From Stygiobacter sp. (lineage in GTDB: Bacteria; Pseudomonadota; Alphaproteobacteria; Rhodospirillales; Magnetospirillaceae), in NCBI GenBank assembly GCA_006218045.1, contig VBWB01000025.1:1-47317 (forward strand): a stretch of DNA of 47,317 nt, read 5' to 3'. Under the pieces are notes generated by a model. It had not been told where the DNA came from. It worked only from the letters and a program-made list of their open reading frames with translations, and did no database searches. Made by a program: the position numbers and the translations under genes. Below are positions 14,711 through 23,146 of this stretch, in pieces; position 1 is the first letter of the stretch, and each line of letters opens with the position of its first letter.

Positions 14711-17700
14711 GCGATGTGGGCGTGTACCGCCGGTTCGGTCTTTTGCTTCCGGTCGGTGGCCAGGAAGGTGTAGATCACCGGTAGTACGAACAAGGTGAAC
14801 AAGGTGCCGATGCTCATGCCGGCGACGATCACCACGGCGATGGAGAAGCGGCTGGCGGCGCCGGCCCCCGAGGCCATCAACAGCGGGATCAGGCCGGCGA
14901 CCATGGCCGCCGTGGTCATCAGGATCGGGCGCAGACGCAGGCTGGCCGCCACCTGCACCGCTTCCATACGCGACAGGCCTTCCTGTTCCTGACGCTCGCG
15001 CGCCACTTCGCAGATCAGGATGCCGTGTTTGGTGATCAGCCCGATCAGGGTGATCAGCCCCACCTGGGTATAGATGTTCATGCTGGCCACGCCGAGGGCC
15101 AGCGGGATCAAGGCCCCGCACAGCGACAACGGCACCGACACCATGATCACCAGCGGATCGCGGAAGCTTTCAAACTGGGCAGCCAGCACCAGGAAGATGA
15201 TGACCAGGGCGAAGACGAAGGTGACGGTCAGCGAGGCGCCTTCCTGCTTGTACTGGCGCGACTGGCCGGCGAAGTCGTAGGTGGTTCCCTGGGGCAGCAC
15301 TTCGGCGGCGATGGTTTCCAACGTCGCCAGCGACTGGCCCAAGGTGGTGCCGGGCATGGGGAAGGCGCTGACGGTGAAGCTGTTCAACTGGTTGAACTGG
15401 TTGAGCGATACCGGCTTGACCGCCTGTTTCAGCGTCACCAGCGACGACAACGGCACCGCGCCGCCATCCGAGGTGCGGACATGGAAGCGGCCCAATTGAT
15501 GCGGGTCGAGGCGGAAATCGCGAGGCACCTGCGGGATGACCTGATAGGACCGGCCTTGCAGATTGACCAGATTGACGTAATTGCCGCCGGTCATGGTGGC
15601 CAGCGATTCGCCGATCTGCTGCATGGTGATGCCGTAAGACCCGGCCTTGTCGCGGTCGATGTCGACCACCGTCTGCGGGCTCTCGAACTTCAGATCGCTG
15701 TCGATGAAGGCGTACATGCCCGAGGCCATGGCGCGGCGCATGATCTCCGCCTGCAACTCGTTGAGCGCCTTGTAATCCGAGGTCGAGGTGATGACGAACT
15801 GCACCGGCAGACCGTCGGAGCCGGGCAAGGGCGGCGGCGAGAACACCGAGGCCCTGACGCCGGAAATGCCGTCCAATTTCTGCTGGAACAGCGGCGTCAG
15901 TTCCTTGGTCGACAGCTTGCGTTCTTCCCATGGCCGGGTGACGGCACCGCCGAAGCCCTGGTTGATGGAGCCGATACCGGCGATGAGGAAGCGGTCGCGC
16001 ACCTCGGGGAATTCCTTAAGCACCTTGTCGATTTCGCCGGCGAACACCTCCATGTACTCGGTGTTGGCCGAAGCCGGACCGCTGAAGGCGGTGAACACCA
16101 CGCCCTGGTCTTCTTCCGGCGCCAGTTCGGTGGGCACCGCCATGAACAGGAAGGGCAGCACCCCCATGACGATGGCCGCGAACAGCAAGGTGGTGGAGCG
16201 GTCGCCCAGCGACGCCGCCAAGGCCCGGCGGTATCTGCCCTGCAAGCCGTCGAAGATGGCGTCGATGCGGGCCGGCAGGCCCTTCTTGTCCTCGTCGTGC
16301 TTCAGGATCAGCGAACACATCATCGGCGACAAGGTGAGCGCGATGATGCCGGAGACGATGACCGAACCGGCCAGGGCCATGGCGAATTCCTTGAACAACG
16401 AGCCGGTCAGGCCGCCCATGAAGGCGATGGGGGCGTAGACCGCGGCCAGGGTGATGGTCATGGAAATGACCGGGCCGGCGATTTCACGCGTTCCCACGAT
16501 GGCCGCCTGGAATGGCGACAATCCTTCCTCGATGTGGCGATGGACGTTCTCGACGACGACGATGGCGTCGTCGACCACCAGACCGATGGCCAGCACCATG
16601 GCCAAAAGCGTCAGCAGGTTGATGGAAAAGCCCAGGGCCAGCAGGAACAGGGCAACGCCGATCAGCGACAGCGGCACCGTCACCACCGGAATGGCGACCG
16701 AACGGAACGAGCCCATGAAGGCGAAGATGACGATCATCACGATCACCGCCGCTTCCAGGATGGTCTTCACCACCTCGTCGATGGCGGCCTGGATGAACAC
16801 GGTGGAATCATAGGCGATTTCCGCGTTCAGGCCGGGCGGCAACTGGGCGACGATGCCGGGCAGGGCGCTTTCGCGGATTTCCTTGATCACGGTCAGCGGG
16901 TTGGCTTCGGGGGTGGTGAAGACGCCGACGAAGATGGCCCGCTTGCCGCTGGCGAACACCGCCATTTCGTCGTTCTGGGCGCCCAAGGTCACCTCGGCGA
17001 TGTCCGACAGGCGGACCAGCCGGGTGCCTTCGTGGCGGATCACCAGAGCGCGGAAATCGGCGATGGTGTTGAGATCGGTGCGCGCCTGGGTGGTGACCAC
17101 GTCATAGGCGCCCTTGGTCGAGCCGGCGGCGGCGGTGAAGTTGTTGGCGGTCAGGGCGGCGTTGACGTCGTCGGCGGTCATGCCAAGCTGTGCCAGCTTT
17201 TCCGGGTCGAGCCAGACGCGGATGGAAAAGTTCTGGCCGCCGAACACTTCCGGGTTGGCGACGCCGGGGACCGAGGCCAGCTTGGGCTGGATCACCCGGT
17301 TGACGTAATCGGTGATCTGCTCCTGGCTCAGCTCCGCCGACGAAAAGGCCAGATAGGCCGAGGCGAAGGTCTGGCCGGTTTCCTTTTTCAGAACCGGATC
17401 GTTGATGCCGCGCGGCAGCACCGAGCGCACCTCGTTGACCTTGCTCATCACCTCGGTCATGGCGGCGTCGGGGTCTTCGTTCAGACGGACGAAGGCCTTG
17501 ATCACCGAGGAGCTTTGCACCGATTGCGAGGTGATGTAGTCGAGCCCGGCCGAGGTCGCCACCGCCTTTTGCAAGGGCTGGGTGATGAAGCCCTGGATCA
17601 GCTCGGCATCGGCGCCCGGATAGGTGGTGGTGATGGTGATCACCGTGTTCTTCATTTCCGGGTATTGCCGCACCGGCAGCATCAACAGCGCCCGCAAGCC

Positions 17701-17766
17701 GACGAACAGGATCAGCAGGCTGATGACGCTGGCCAGGACCGGGCGCTTGATGAAGATATCGAACAT
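14692..17766 (-). CDS. RND multidrug efflux permease (AcrB/MexB family)
   Basis: A 1024-aa inner-membrane proton antiporter. It has the family start MFDIFIKRPVLASVISLLI, twelve expected transmembrane helices in two halves, large periplasmic loops, and the proton-relay pair in AIGLVVDDAIVVVENVHRH (TM4). The second half shows FESFRDPLVIMVSVPLSLCG and GLITKHGILICEVARERQ. Length is normal. It follows the adaptor gene by 9 bases and the tetR gene upstream, forming tetR > adaptor > pump. No outer-membrane TolC-like gene is adjacent, so the pump must use one encoded elsewhere. Substrates are unknown. Confidence 0.95.
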   Translation of the reverse strand: MFDIFIKRPVLASVISLLILFVGLRALLMLPVRQYPEMKNTVITITTTYPGADAELIQGFITQPLQKAVATSAGLDYITSQSVQSSSVIKAFVRLNEDPDAAMTEVMSKVNEVRSVLPRGINDPVLKKETGQTFASAYLAFSSAELSQEQITDYVNRVIQPKLASVPGVANPEVFGGQNFSIRVWLDPEKLAQLGMTADDVNAALTANNFTAAAGSTKGAYDVVTTQARTDLNTIADFRALVIRHEGTRLVRLSDIAEVTLGAQNDEMAVFASGKRAIFVGVFTTPEANPLTVIKEIRESALPGIVAQLPPGLNAEIAYDSTVFIQAAIDEVVKTILEAAVIVMIVIFAFMGSFRSVAIPVVTVPLSLIGVALFLLALGFSINLLTLLAMVLAIGLVVDDAIVVVENVHRHIEEGLSPFQAAIVGTREIAGPVISMTITLAAVYAPIAFMGGLTGSLFKEFAMALAGSVIVSGIIALTLSPMMCSLILKHDEDKKGLPARIDAIFDGLQGRYRRALAASLGDRSTTLLFAAIVMGVLPFLFMAVPTELAPEEDQGVVFTAFSGPASANTEYMEVFAGEIDKVLKEFPEVRDRFLIAGIGSINQGFGGAVTRPWEERKLSTKELTPLFQQKLDGISGVRASVFSPPPLPGSDGLPVQFVITSTSDYKALNELQAEIMRRAMASGMYAFIDSDLKFESPQTVVDIDRDKAGSYGITMQQIGESLATMTGGNYVNLVNLQGRSYQVIPQVPRDFRLDPHQLGRFHVRTSDGGAVPLSSLVTLKQAVKPVSLNQFNQLNSFTVSAFPMPGTTLGQSLATLETIAAEVLPQGTTYDFAGQSRQYKQEGASLTVTFVFALVIIFLVLAAQFESFRDPLVIMVSVPLSLCGALIPLALGVASMNIYTQVGLITLIGLITKHGILICEVARERQEQEGLSRMEAVQVAASLRLRPILMTTAAMVAGLIPLLMASGAGAASRFSIAVVIVAGMSIGTLFTLFVLPVIYTFLATDRKQKTEPAVHAHIAAGGAE

Positions 17767-17775
17767 TGGGCGCTC

Positions 17776-18879
17776 CTATTCGGCCTTGGCCGCTTGCTTC
17801 AACGGGTCGTTGGCGCTGACCTGGACCTTGGAGCCGTTTTCCAGCTTCAACTGACCGGTGGTCACCACCGGGGCGCCGGCTTCAAGGCCCTTCAGCACCA
17901 CCACGCGACCGGCCTTGCGTTCACCCAATTGCACCACCTGCCGGGCGGCCTCGGGGCCGTCGGCACCATCCTTGACGATGAAGACGGCGTCGCCGTGCAG
18001 GTTGTAGGACACCGCCTCGACCGGCACCGTCACCACCTCGGCCATTTCCGAACGCAGGATCTCGATGCGGGCGAACATGCCCGGACGCAGGGCACCGTCA
18101 CTGTTGGGAAAACGGGCCTGGGCCAGGACCATGCCGGTCTTGGCATCGACCTGGGGTTCAACCGCGGCGATGACGCCTTCAAACACCCGGTCGGGCCAGG
18201 CATCGGTGGTCATGCGGATCGAGCGACCGACACTGGTCAGGGCCAGATCACGCTGCGACACCGAGAAATCGGCCAGCATCACCGACAGATCCTGCAAATT
18301 GACGATGGCGGTGCCGGCCTGGATGTATTGGCCGAGATCGACCTTGCGCACGCCCAACATCCCGTCGAAGGGGGCATGGACCTGCTTTTTGTCGATCTGT
18401 GCCCTGAGGCCGGCGGCATTGGCTTCCTTGACCTTCAATTCGGCCTCGGCCTTGTCGACGGCGGATTGGCTGACGGCATCGGTGCGCACCAGCTTGCGCT
18501 GGCGGTCGGCGGAAATGCGCGCCAGATCGGCATCGGCCTGGGCCGAGCGCAGATTGGCCCGTTCCACGTCGGCGTCCAGGCGCAGCAGCATCTGTCCCTT
18601 TTTCACCGCCTGACCGGACTGAAAACCGATTTCGGTGACCAGTCCCGAGGTCGAGGCGCTGATGTCGACGCCGTTGACGGCGGCCAGGGTGCCGATGGCC
18701 GAGACGCTGTCCTGCCATTTTTCCGACTTGGCCGCTTCGGTGGTCACCGGGATCACCGGCTTGGGCATGGTGGCGAAATATTGGGCGATCATGTGCTGGC
18801 GGAACTGGACAAAGCCCAGCACGCCGCCGAAAACGACGGCACTGGCGGTCAGCATGATGGCCATGCGCTTGATATTCAT
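17776..18879 (-). CDS. RND efflux periplasmic adaptor (membrane fusion protein)
   Basis: A 367-aa protein with an N-terminal signal/anchor (MAIMLTASAVVFGGVLGFVQF), a lipoyl/barrel half (ISASTSGLVTEIGFQSGQAVKKGQMLLRLD), a helical hairpin (about residues 95-165), the second half with HAPFDGMLGVRKVDLGQYIQ, and beta-barrel and membrane-proximal domains. There is no lipobox Cys, so it is held by the N-terminal helix. It links the RND pump to an outer-membrane channel. The stop is 9 bases before the permease gene. Confidence 0.92.
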   Translation of the reverse strand: MNIKRMAIMLTASAVVFGGVLGFVQFRQHMIAQYFATMPKPVIPVTTEAAKSEKWQDSVSAIGTLAAVNGVDISASTSGLVTEIGFQSGQAVKKGQMLLRLDADVERANLRSAQADADLARISADRQRKLVRTDAVSQSAVDKAEAELKVKEANAAGLRAQIDKKQVHAPFDGMLGVRKVDLGQYIQAGTAIVNLQDLSVMLADFSVSQRDLALTSVGRSIRMTTDAWPDRVFEGVIAAVEPQVDAKTGMVLAQARFPNSDGALRPGMFARIEILRSEMAEVVTVPVEAVSYNLHGDAVFIVKDGADGPEAARQVVQLGERKAGRVVVLKGLEAGAPVVTTGQLKLENGSKVQVSANDPLKQAAKAE

Positions 18880-18898
18880 GAGGGGTGGCTCCGTCGCT

Positions 18899-19435
18899 TT
18901 ATTTCAGCAGCTCAAGGGCTTGCTGCTTGATGCGTTCACAGGATTCGTCGTTACACAGGGGCAGTTTCAGCATGCGCTCGAACACATAGCCATCCATGGC
19001 CATGCAAACCAGGGCGGCCAGGGCCGGATTGGGGCTGTCGCTTTCCACCCGTTCGATCCATTCGGCGAATTTGGCGTGGATGGGGGCCAGCAGATCCGGG
19101 TTGACGGTCACCGCCGCCAGCAGGGCTCCGCCCACCGGGTCACCCGAGGGTCCGCGCGGGTCGAAGGCGGTGCGCACCACCGTCCTGGCCCAACGATACG
19201 GCCCCTCGGGCTCCTGGGCATAATATTCCAGGTGAAGCGCGTCGCAGGAATCGATCATCCGCTGCACCATGGCGCGGATCAGGTCATCCTTGCTTTTGAA
19301 ATGATAAAGCACGCCGCCCTTTGACAGCTTGGCCACCTTGGCCGCCGCGTCCAGGGTCAATTTGTTGACGCCCTGCTCGCGTACGATGGCCATGGCGGCG
19401 TCGATGATGGTTTCCCGCGTGTTGGGGGGGCTCAT
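18899..19435 (-). CDS. TetR family repressor of the RND operon
   Basis: A 178-aa regulator. The N-terminal HTH reads KLTLDAAAKVAKLSKGGVLYHFKSKDDLI (about residues 24-52), with the usual ligand-binding helical C-terminus (about 60-178, two Cys near the end). AAGGAT upstream on the minus strand supports the ATG at 19435. It is the first gene of the operon with adaptor and pump, and a twin palindromic operator lies 19 bases upstream, so autoregulation with pump induction by a bound drug is the natural reading. Confidence 0.92.
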   Translation of the reverse strand: MSPPNTRETIIDAAMAIVREQGVNKLTLDAAAKVAKLSKGGVLYHFKSKDDLIRAMVQRMIDSCDALHLEYYAQEPEGPYRWARTVVRTAFDPRGPSGDPVGGALLAAVTVNPDLLAPIHAKFAEWIERVESDSPNPALAALVCMAMDGYVFERMLKLPLCNDESCERIKQQALELLK

Positions 19436-19453
19436 GCCATAGGATCCTTACTG

Positions 19454-19490
19454 TACCGTCCGGTCGGTTTACTATACCGACCGGACGGTA
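19454..19490 (-). promoter_or_regulatory. Twin TetR operator overlapping the promoter
   Basis: A perfect 15-bp inverted repeat: TACCGTCCGGTCGGT (19454-19468) and ACCGACCGGACGGTA (19476-19490), with a 7-base centre. Each arm is itself a near-palindrome of form ACCGWCCGGWCGGT, so two repressor dimers could bind. On the minus strand TATAGT (19471-19476) lies mainly in the centre and is a fitting -10 box, giving a leader of about 30 bases to tetR. Confidence 0.85.
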
Positions 19491-19567
19491 TATGGCATGT
19501 AATCGAGCGAAAATCATCCCCTACCAAAGGCGGAGCAGGTATGCGTGTCAGGTAGGCGGAGAGGAGG

Positions 19568-20242
19568 TCAGGCCAAGCTTCCATCCACCAGATGGATACG
19601 GCGGTCGGCGGTGGCGGCCAGATCGGTGTCGTGGGTGACCACCACCACCGCCCGGTTCTGCTCGCGCGCCAAGTGACGGAACATGGTGAAGACCACCTCC
19701 GCCGATTTGCTGTCCAGATTGCCGGTGGGTTCGTCGGCCAGGATGACGCCGGGATCGTTGGCCAGGGCGCGGGCGATGGCGACGCGCTGACGCTGGCCGC
19801 CGGACATCTGTTCCGGCAGTTTGTCGGCATGGTCGGCCAACCCCAGGGCGTCGAGCAGCCACTCGGCGCGGGCCCGGATTTCCTTGGCGCCCAAGGCGCG
19901 CAGGCGGCGCATGGGGATTTCCACATTGGCGCGGGCGGAAAATTCCGGCAGCAGGAAGTGGAACTGAAAGACGAAGCCGAAGCGGGCCAGCCGCAGATCG
20001 GCCAACTGGTTTTCGCTGAGGCCGGCGGTGGCGTTGCCGTCCACCAGCACTTCGCCGCCGGTCGGGGTGTCGAGCAGCCCCAAAAGGTACAGAAGCGACG
20101 ATTTGCCCGACCCCGACGGGCCGGTGATGGCGACGAACTCGCCCGGCTCGACCACCATATTGATATCGCGCACCAAGGTGACCGGCACCAATCCGGGCAA
20201 TTCGCGGGTCAGGGCGCGGGCTTCCAGGACGGGGGCGGTCAT
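19568..20242 (-). CDS. ABC transporter ATP-binding protein, LolD/MacB type
   Basis: A 224-aa ATPase. Walker A GPSGSGKSSLLYLLGLLD (about residues 39-56), Q-loop VFQFHFLLPEFSA, signature MSGGQRQRVAIARALA, Walker B VILADEPTGNLD and the H-loop VVVTHD are intact. The short stand-alone format and the LLPEFSA motif suit LolD-like and MacB-like export systems. It overlaps the end of the permease gene by 4 bases and forms adaptor > permease > ATPase with the two genes upstream. Confidence 0.93.
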   Translation of the reverse strand: MTAPVLEARALTRELPGLVPVTLVRDINMVVEPGEFVAITGPSGSGKSSLLYLLGLLDTPTGGEVLVDGNATAGLSENQLADLRLARFGFVFQFHFLLPEFSARANVEIPMRRLRALGAKEIRARAEWLLDALGLADHADKLPEQMSGGQRQRVAIARALANDPGVILADEPTGNLDSKSAEVVFTMFRHLAREQNRAVVVVTHDTDLAATADRRIHLVDGSLA

Positions 20243-21489
20243 GCGGCCCCTCGGACGATGTCTACCGGCTTCATGCGGCTGGCCCGGCGCGCCGGCAGCC
20301 AGGCGGCGAAGGTGGAGGCGACCAGGGCCATGGCGCCGCTGATGACGTAATGCTTGGGGGTGCGGTAGAGGATGAAGCCCTGGGCGCGGACGAAGCCTTC
20401 CATCTTGAAATCCAAGGTGCCCATGAACTCCACCAGCCCATAGCCCAAGGCCCAGCCCAGCAGCATGCCGATGATGCCGACCATCAGGCCCTGATAGACG
20501 AAGATGCGGCGGATATCGGTTTCGCGGAAGCCCATGGATTTCAGGATGCCGATATCCTTGGTCTTTTCGTAGACCACGGTGGAGATGACGTTGAAGATGC
20601 CGAAACAGGCGACGATCAGGATGGCGCCGACGGTGGAATACATGATGGCGTTCTGGATGACGAAGATACCCAGGACGTTGGACGACTGCTCCTGCCAGCT
20701 TTCGCTGCGATAGCCGAAGCGGGCCTCGATGGTCTTGGCCAGATCGGCGGCCTGCTCGACATCATCCAGGCGGATACGGATGCGGTTGATGACGTTGGGG
20801 CGGTTTTGCAGCACCTGCGCCTTCTTCATCAGGGCATAGGTGTCGAAATTGTCCATCAAGGTGAGACCGCTTCTGAAGATGCCCACCACCTTCATGCGCA
20901 TGACCACGCCTTCGGGGCTGACCACCGAGACCATGTCGTCGAGGCCGATACCGGCCTTGAGCGCGATGCCCTCGCCGATGATGATGCCGTTGGCCGCCGT
21001 GTACAGGCTTTGCAGCGATCCGGCGATCAGGTCTTTCTCCAGCTTGGTCACCAGCCGCTCGCGGTCGGGGACGATGCCGGTGACGTTGGCGGATATATCG
21101 CGCGAGCCGAAGCGCAGCAGGATGTTGCCCGACAGGGTTGGCGCCACCTTCAGCCCCGGCATCTCCTCCAGGGCGTCGATGATGGCCCGCGCGCCCCTTA
21201 GACCGCGCACCTCTTCCTTGGGTTTGATGCCGCGCAGCTCGACCACCGCGCCGGGATAGGCGGCCTCGACCGGTTGCACCGGCGCAAGGCGATATTCGTC
21301 CTTGATGGTGATATGGGGGGCGACGTCGATGATGCGGTTGACGAAGTCGCGCTGAAAGCCCTGCATCATCGAGGCGATACCGATGAAGAAGGCCACCCCC
21401 AGCGACACCCCCACCAACGAGGTCAGGGTCTGCCGGCGCCGATGCACCAGATGACGCACGGCGATGGACAAACCCAGGGGCAGAGCCAT
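20239..21489 (-). CDS. ABC transporter permease, MacB/FtsX fold
   Basis: A 416-aa type VII ABC permease with four expected transmembrane segments: one near the N-terminus (LTSLVGVSLGVAFFIGIASMM), a large periplasmic domain (about residues 45-280), then three near the C-terminus (NAIMYSTVGAILIVACFGIFN; YQGLMVGIIGMLLGWALGYG; YVISGAMALVASTFAAWLPA). The FtsX-like tail ends with RRASRMKPVDIVRG. The periplasmic domain drives substrate extrusion in relatives. The adaptor gene upstream favours a MacAB-like efflux role over lipoprotein sorting. Confidence 0.92.
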   Translation of the reverse strand: MALPLGLSIAVRHLVHRRRQTLTSLVGVSLGVAFFIGIASMMQGFQRDFVNRIIDVAPHITIKDEYRLAPVQPVEAAYPGAVVELRGIKPKEEVRGLRGARAIIDALEEMPGLKVAPTLSGNILLRFGSRDISANVTGIVPDRERLVTKLEKDLIAGSLQSLYTAANGIIIGEGIALKAGIGLDDMVSVVSPEGVVMRMKVVGIFRSGLTLMDNFDTYALMKKAQVLQNRPNVINRIRIRLDDVEQAADLAKTIEARFGYRSESWQEQSSNVLGIFVIQNAIMYSTVGAILIVACFGIFNVISTVVYEKTKDIGILKSMGFRETDIRRIFVYQGLMVGIIGMLLGWALGYGLVEFMGTLDFKMEGFVRAQGFILYRTPKHYVISGAMALVASTFAAWLPARRASRMKPVDIVRGAA

Positions 21490-21491
21490 GA

Positions 21492-22502
21492 TTATTGCGC
21501 CTTGATGCGGTCGCCGGCCTTCAGCCCGGCGGGGGGGCTGGCGACGATGCGGTCGGTGGCGGCAAGGCCGGACAGGATTTCGACGCGGTCGCGGCCCTTG
21601 ATGCCCAGCACGACCGGGCGCGCCTGGGCATGGCCGTCTTGTTCCACCAGCACGGCCCCGTTGATGACGGCGCTGGCCGGGATCAGCCAGGCATCGGCTT
21701 TTTCGGCGGTGATGATGTTGATTTCCGTGGTCATGCCGATCAACAGCGGCGTGTCGTCGGGCAGGCGCACGCGAACGCGGAAGGTCTTGTTGACCGGGTC
21801 GCCCTTGGGGGTGATGCGGTCGATGGTGCCGGCAAGGCCGCTATCGGGGAAGGCGTCGGCCTTGATCAGCACCTTTTGTCCCGATGCCACCAGGGCGATG
21901 TCCTCTTCATCCACATCGGCGGTGATGCGCAAGGGCCGGCTTTCACCGATCCAGAAGATGGTGTTTTCCGGCTTGACCACCTCGCCCGGTTCGCCGTCGC
22001 GGCGCAGCACCACCCCGTCCAGGGGGGCGATGACCAGCAGATCGGTGCGGCGCTGGCGGGCGGCGTTGATGGCGGCATTGGCCTGATCGTATTCGCTTTT
22101 GGCCTTTTGCGCCGATTCACGGGCGCGGATGCCGCTATCGGCCAGGGTCTTGGCCCGGGCCAGTTCCTCGCGCCAATAGACGGCGCGGGCCTCGAGTTCG
22201 GCCACCTTGGCGCTGGCCTCGCGGTCGTCGAGCCGGGCCAGAGTCTGGCCGCGTCTGACCACGTCGCCCTCGGTCACCAGCATTTCGGCGATGCGCCCGG
22301 TGGTCACCGGGCCGATCTTGGCCCAGTTTTCCGGCTCGACCGTACCGGTGGCGTAGACCGCTTCCACCGCCTGGCCTGGCTGTGGCGACACCAAGGCGAC
22401 GGTGCGGACGCCGTTGCGGTTGAAGGCATAAACGGCGCCGGCGGCCAGGGCGACGACAAGCAGGAGGGCGGGGACGATGCGGGCAGGCTTACGTGTGGTC
22501 AT
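21492..22502 (-). CDS. HlyD/MacA-like periplasmic adaptor of the ABC exporter
   Basis: A 336-aa adaptor. The N-terminal helix IVPALLLVVALAAGAVYAF anchors it, followed by a barrel/lipoyl segment (IGPVTTGRIAEMLVTEGDVV), a helical hairpin (about residues 95-145), LDGVVLRRDGEPGEVVKP, and membrane-proximal domains. It has no lipobox Cys. It starts the operon with permease (2-base gap) and ATPase, so together they form a MacAB-type tripartite exporter that needs an outer-membrane channel from elsewhere. Confidence 0.9.
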   Translation of the reverse strand: MTTRKPARIVPALLLVVALAAGAVYAFNRNGVRTVALVSPQPGQAVEAVYATGTVEPENWAKIGPVTTGRIAEMLVTEGDVVRRGQTLARLDDREASAKVAELEARAVYWREELARAKTLADSGIRARESAQKAKSEYDQANAAINAARQRRTDLLVIAPLDGVVLRRDGEPGEVVKPENTIFWIGESRPLRITADVDEEDIALVASGQKVLIKADAFPDSGLAGTIDRITPKGDPVNKTFRVRVRLPDDTPLLIGMTTEINIITAEKADAWLIPASAVINGAVLVEQDGHAQARPVVLGIKGRDRVEILSGLAATDRIVASPPAGLKAGDRIKAQ

Positions 22503-22555
22503 GGGCGGCAGAATACACCAGCTTTGGTTTCAATCCATGCGTATCCGCAATATTG

Positions 22556-23146
22556 CTAAAGAAGGGCGATCACCGCCCCGGCGGCCAGACACAAGCCCAG
22601 CAGGATCAGGTAATTCCGGGCAGCATGACCGGATTTCACCGCTGTCGGCGGAGGTTCCGGATCGGATTCAACCACCATCGGCACCGGAGCCGGGACCGGC
22701 TTGGGCGGCGGTTCGGTGATCAAAACCGGTCCATCCTGCGGCGGCGGTCCCAGGCGGATGGCCGGACCATGGGCCCGGGGTGGCGGCAAACAGGCGGCCT
22801 TGGCCGGGGGCGGCAGGACCGGCCGCGGTATGGGCGGCGACTCGGGCACCTCAACCTCAACCTCAGCCTCGACTTCAATCTCGGCGGTTGCGGCCTTGTC
22901 CCTGGCCTTGCGCGGAGCGCGCGGCTTTTTCGGCTTGGGCGGCGGGGCGTTGCGGGCCCTTTCCCGCTTGTCCTGAATGGCGGTGATCATGGCCAGGGCC
23001 TCGGCGTTGGAAACCCCCACCGGGCGCAGCCGCCGCAAGGCGGCCTTGTCGGCGGCCAGGGCCGCCAACTTTTCGTCGCTCAGGGCATCTAGGGAATAAC
23101 GGAATTCGTCATCCATGGCCCCGACGATTTCCTCGATGCGCAGCAC
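22556..23146 (-). CDS. Pro-rich, C-terminally anchored hypothetical protein
   Basis: A 196-aa protein with a helical N-terminal part (MLRIEEIVGAMDDEFRYSLD to about residue 62), then a Lys/Pro/Ala then acidic then Pro-rich linker (about 65-170), and a single C-terminal membrane segment NYLILLGLCLAAGAVIALL. This looks like a tail-anchored cytoplasmic protein. Start is GTG at 23146 with AGGAG 8 bases upstream; the first 58 bases overlap the 3' end of bioA in another frame. I do not recognise the family, and the Pro-rich part is low complexity. It is the last gene of the bio operon by position; no biotin function is implied by sequence. Confidence 0.65.
   Translation of the reverse strand: MLRIEEIVGAMDDEFRYSLDALSDEKLAALAADKAALRRLRPVGVSNAEALAMITAIQDKRERARNAPPPKPKKPRAPRKARDKAATAEIEVEAEVEVEVPESPPIPRPVLPPPAKAACLPPPRAHGPAIRLGPPPQDGPVLITEPPPKPVPAPVPMVVESDPEPPPTAVKSGHAARNYLILLGLCLAAGAVIALL

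Noticed and set aside
15025-18930. Very long plus-strand open frame (about 1300 codons) opposite the RND pump genes
   Set aside because: It is antisense to well-supported genes, rich in His, Asp, Gln and Gly as expected for a shadow frame of GC-rich DNA, and has no recognisable domain.
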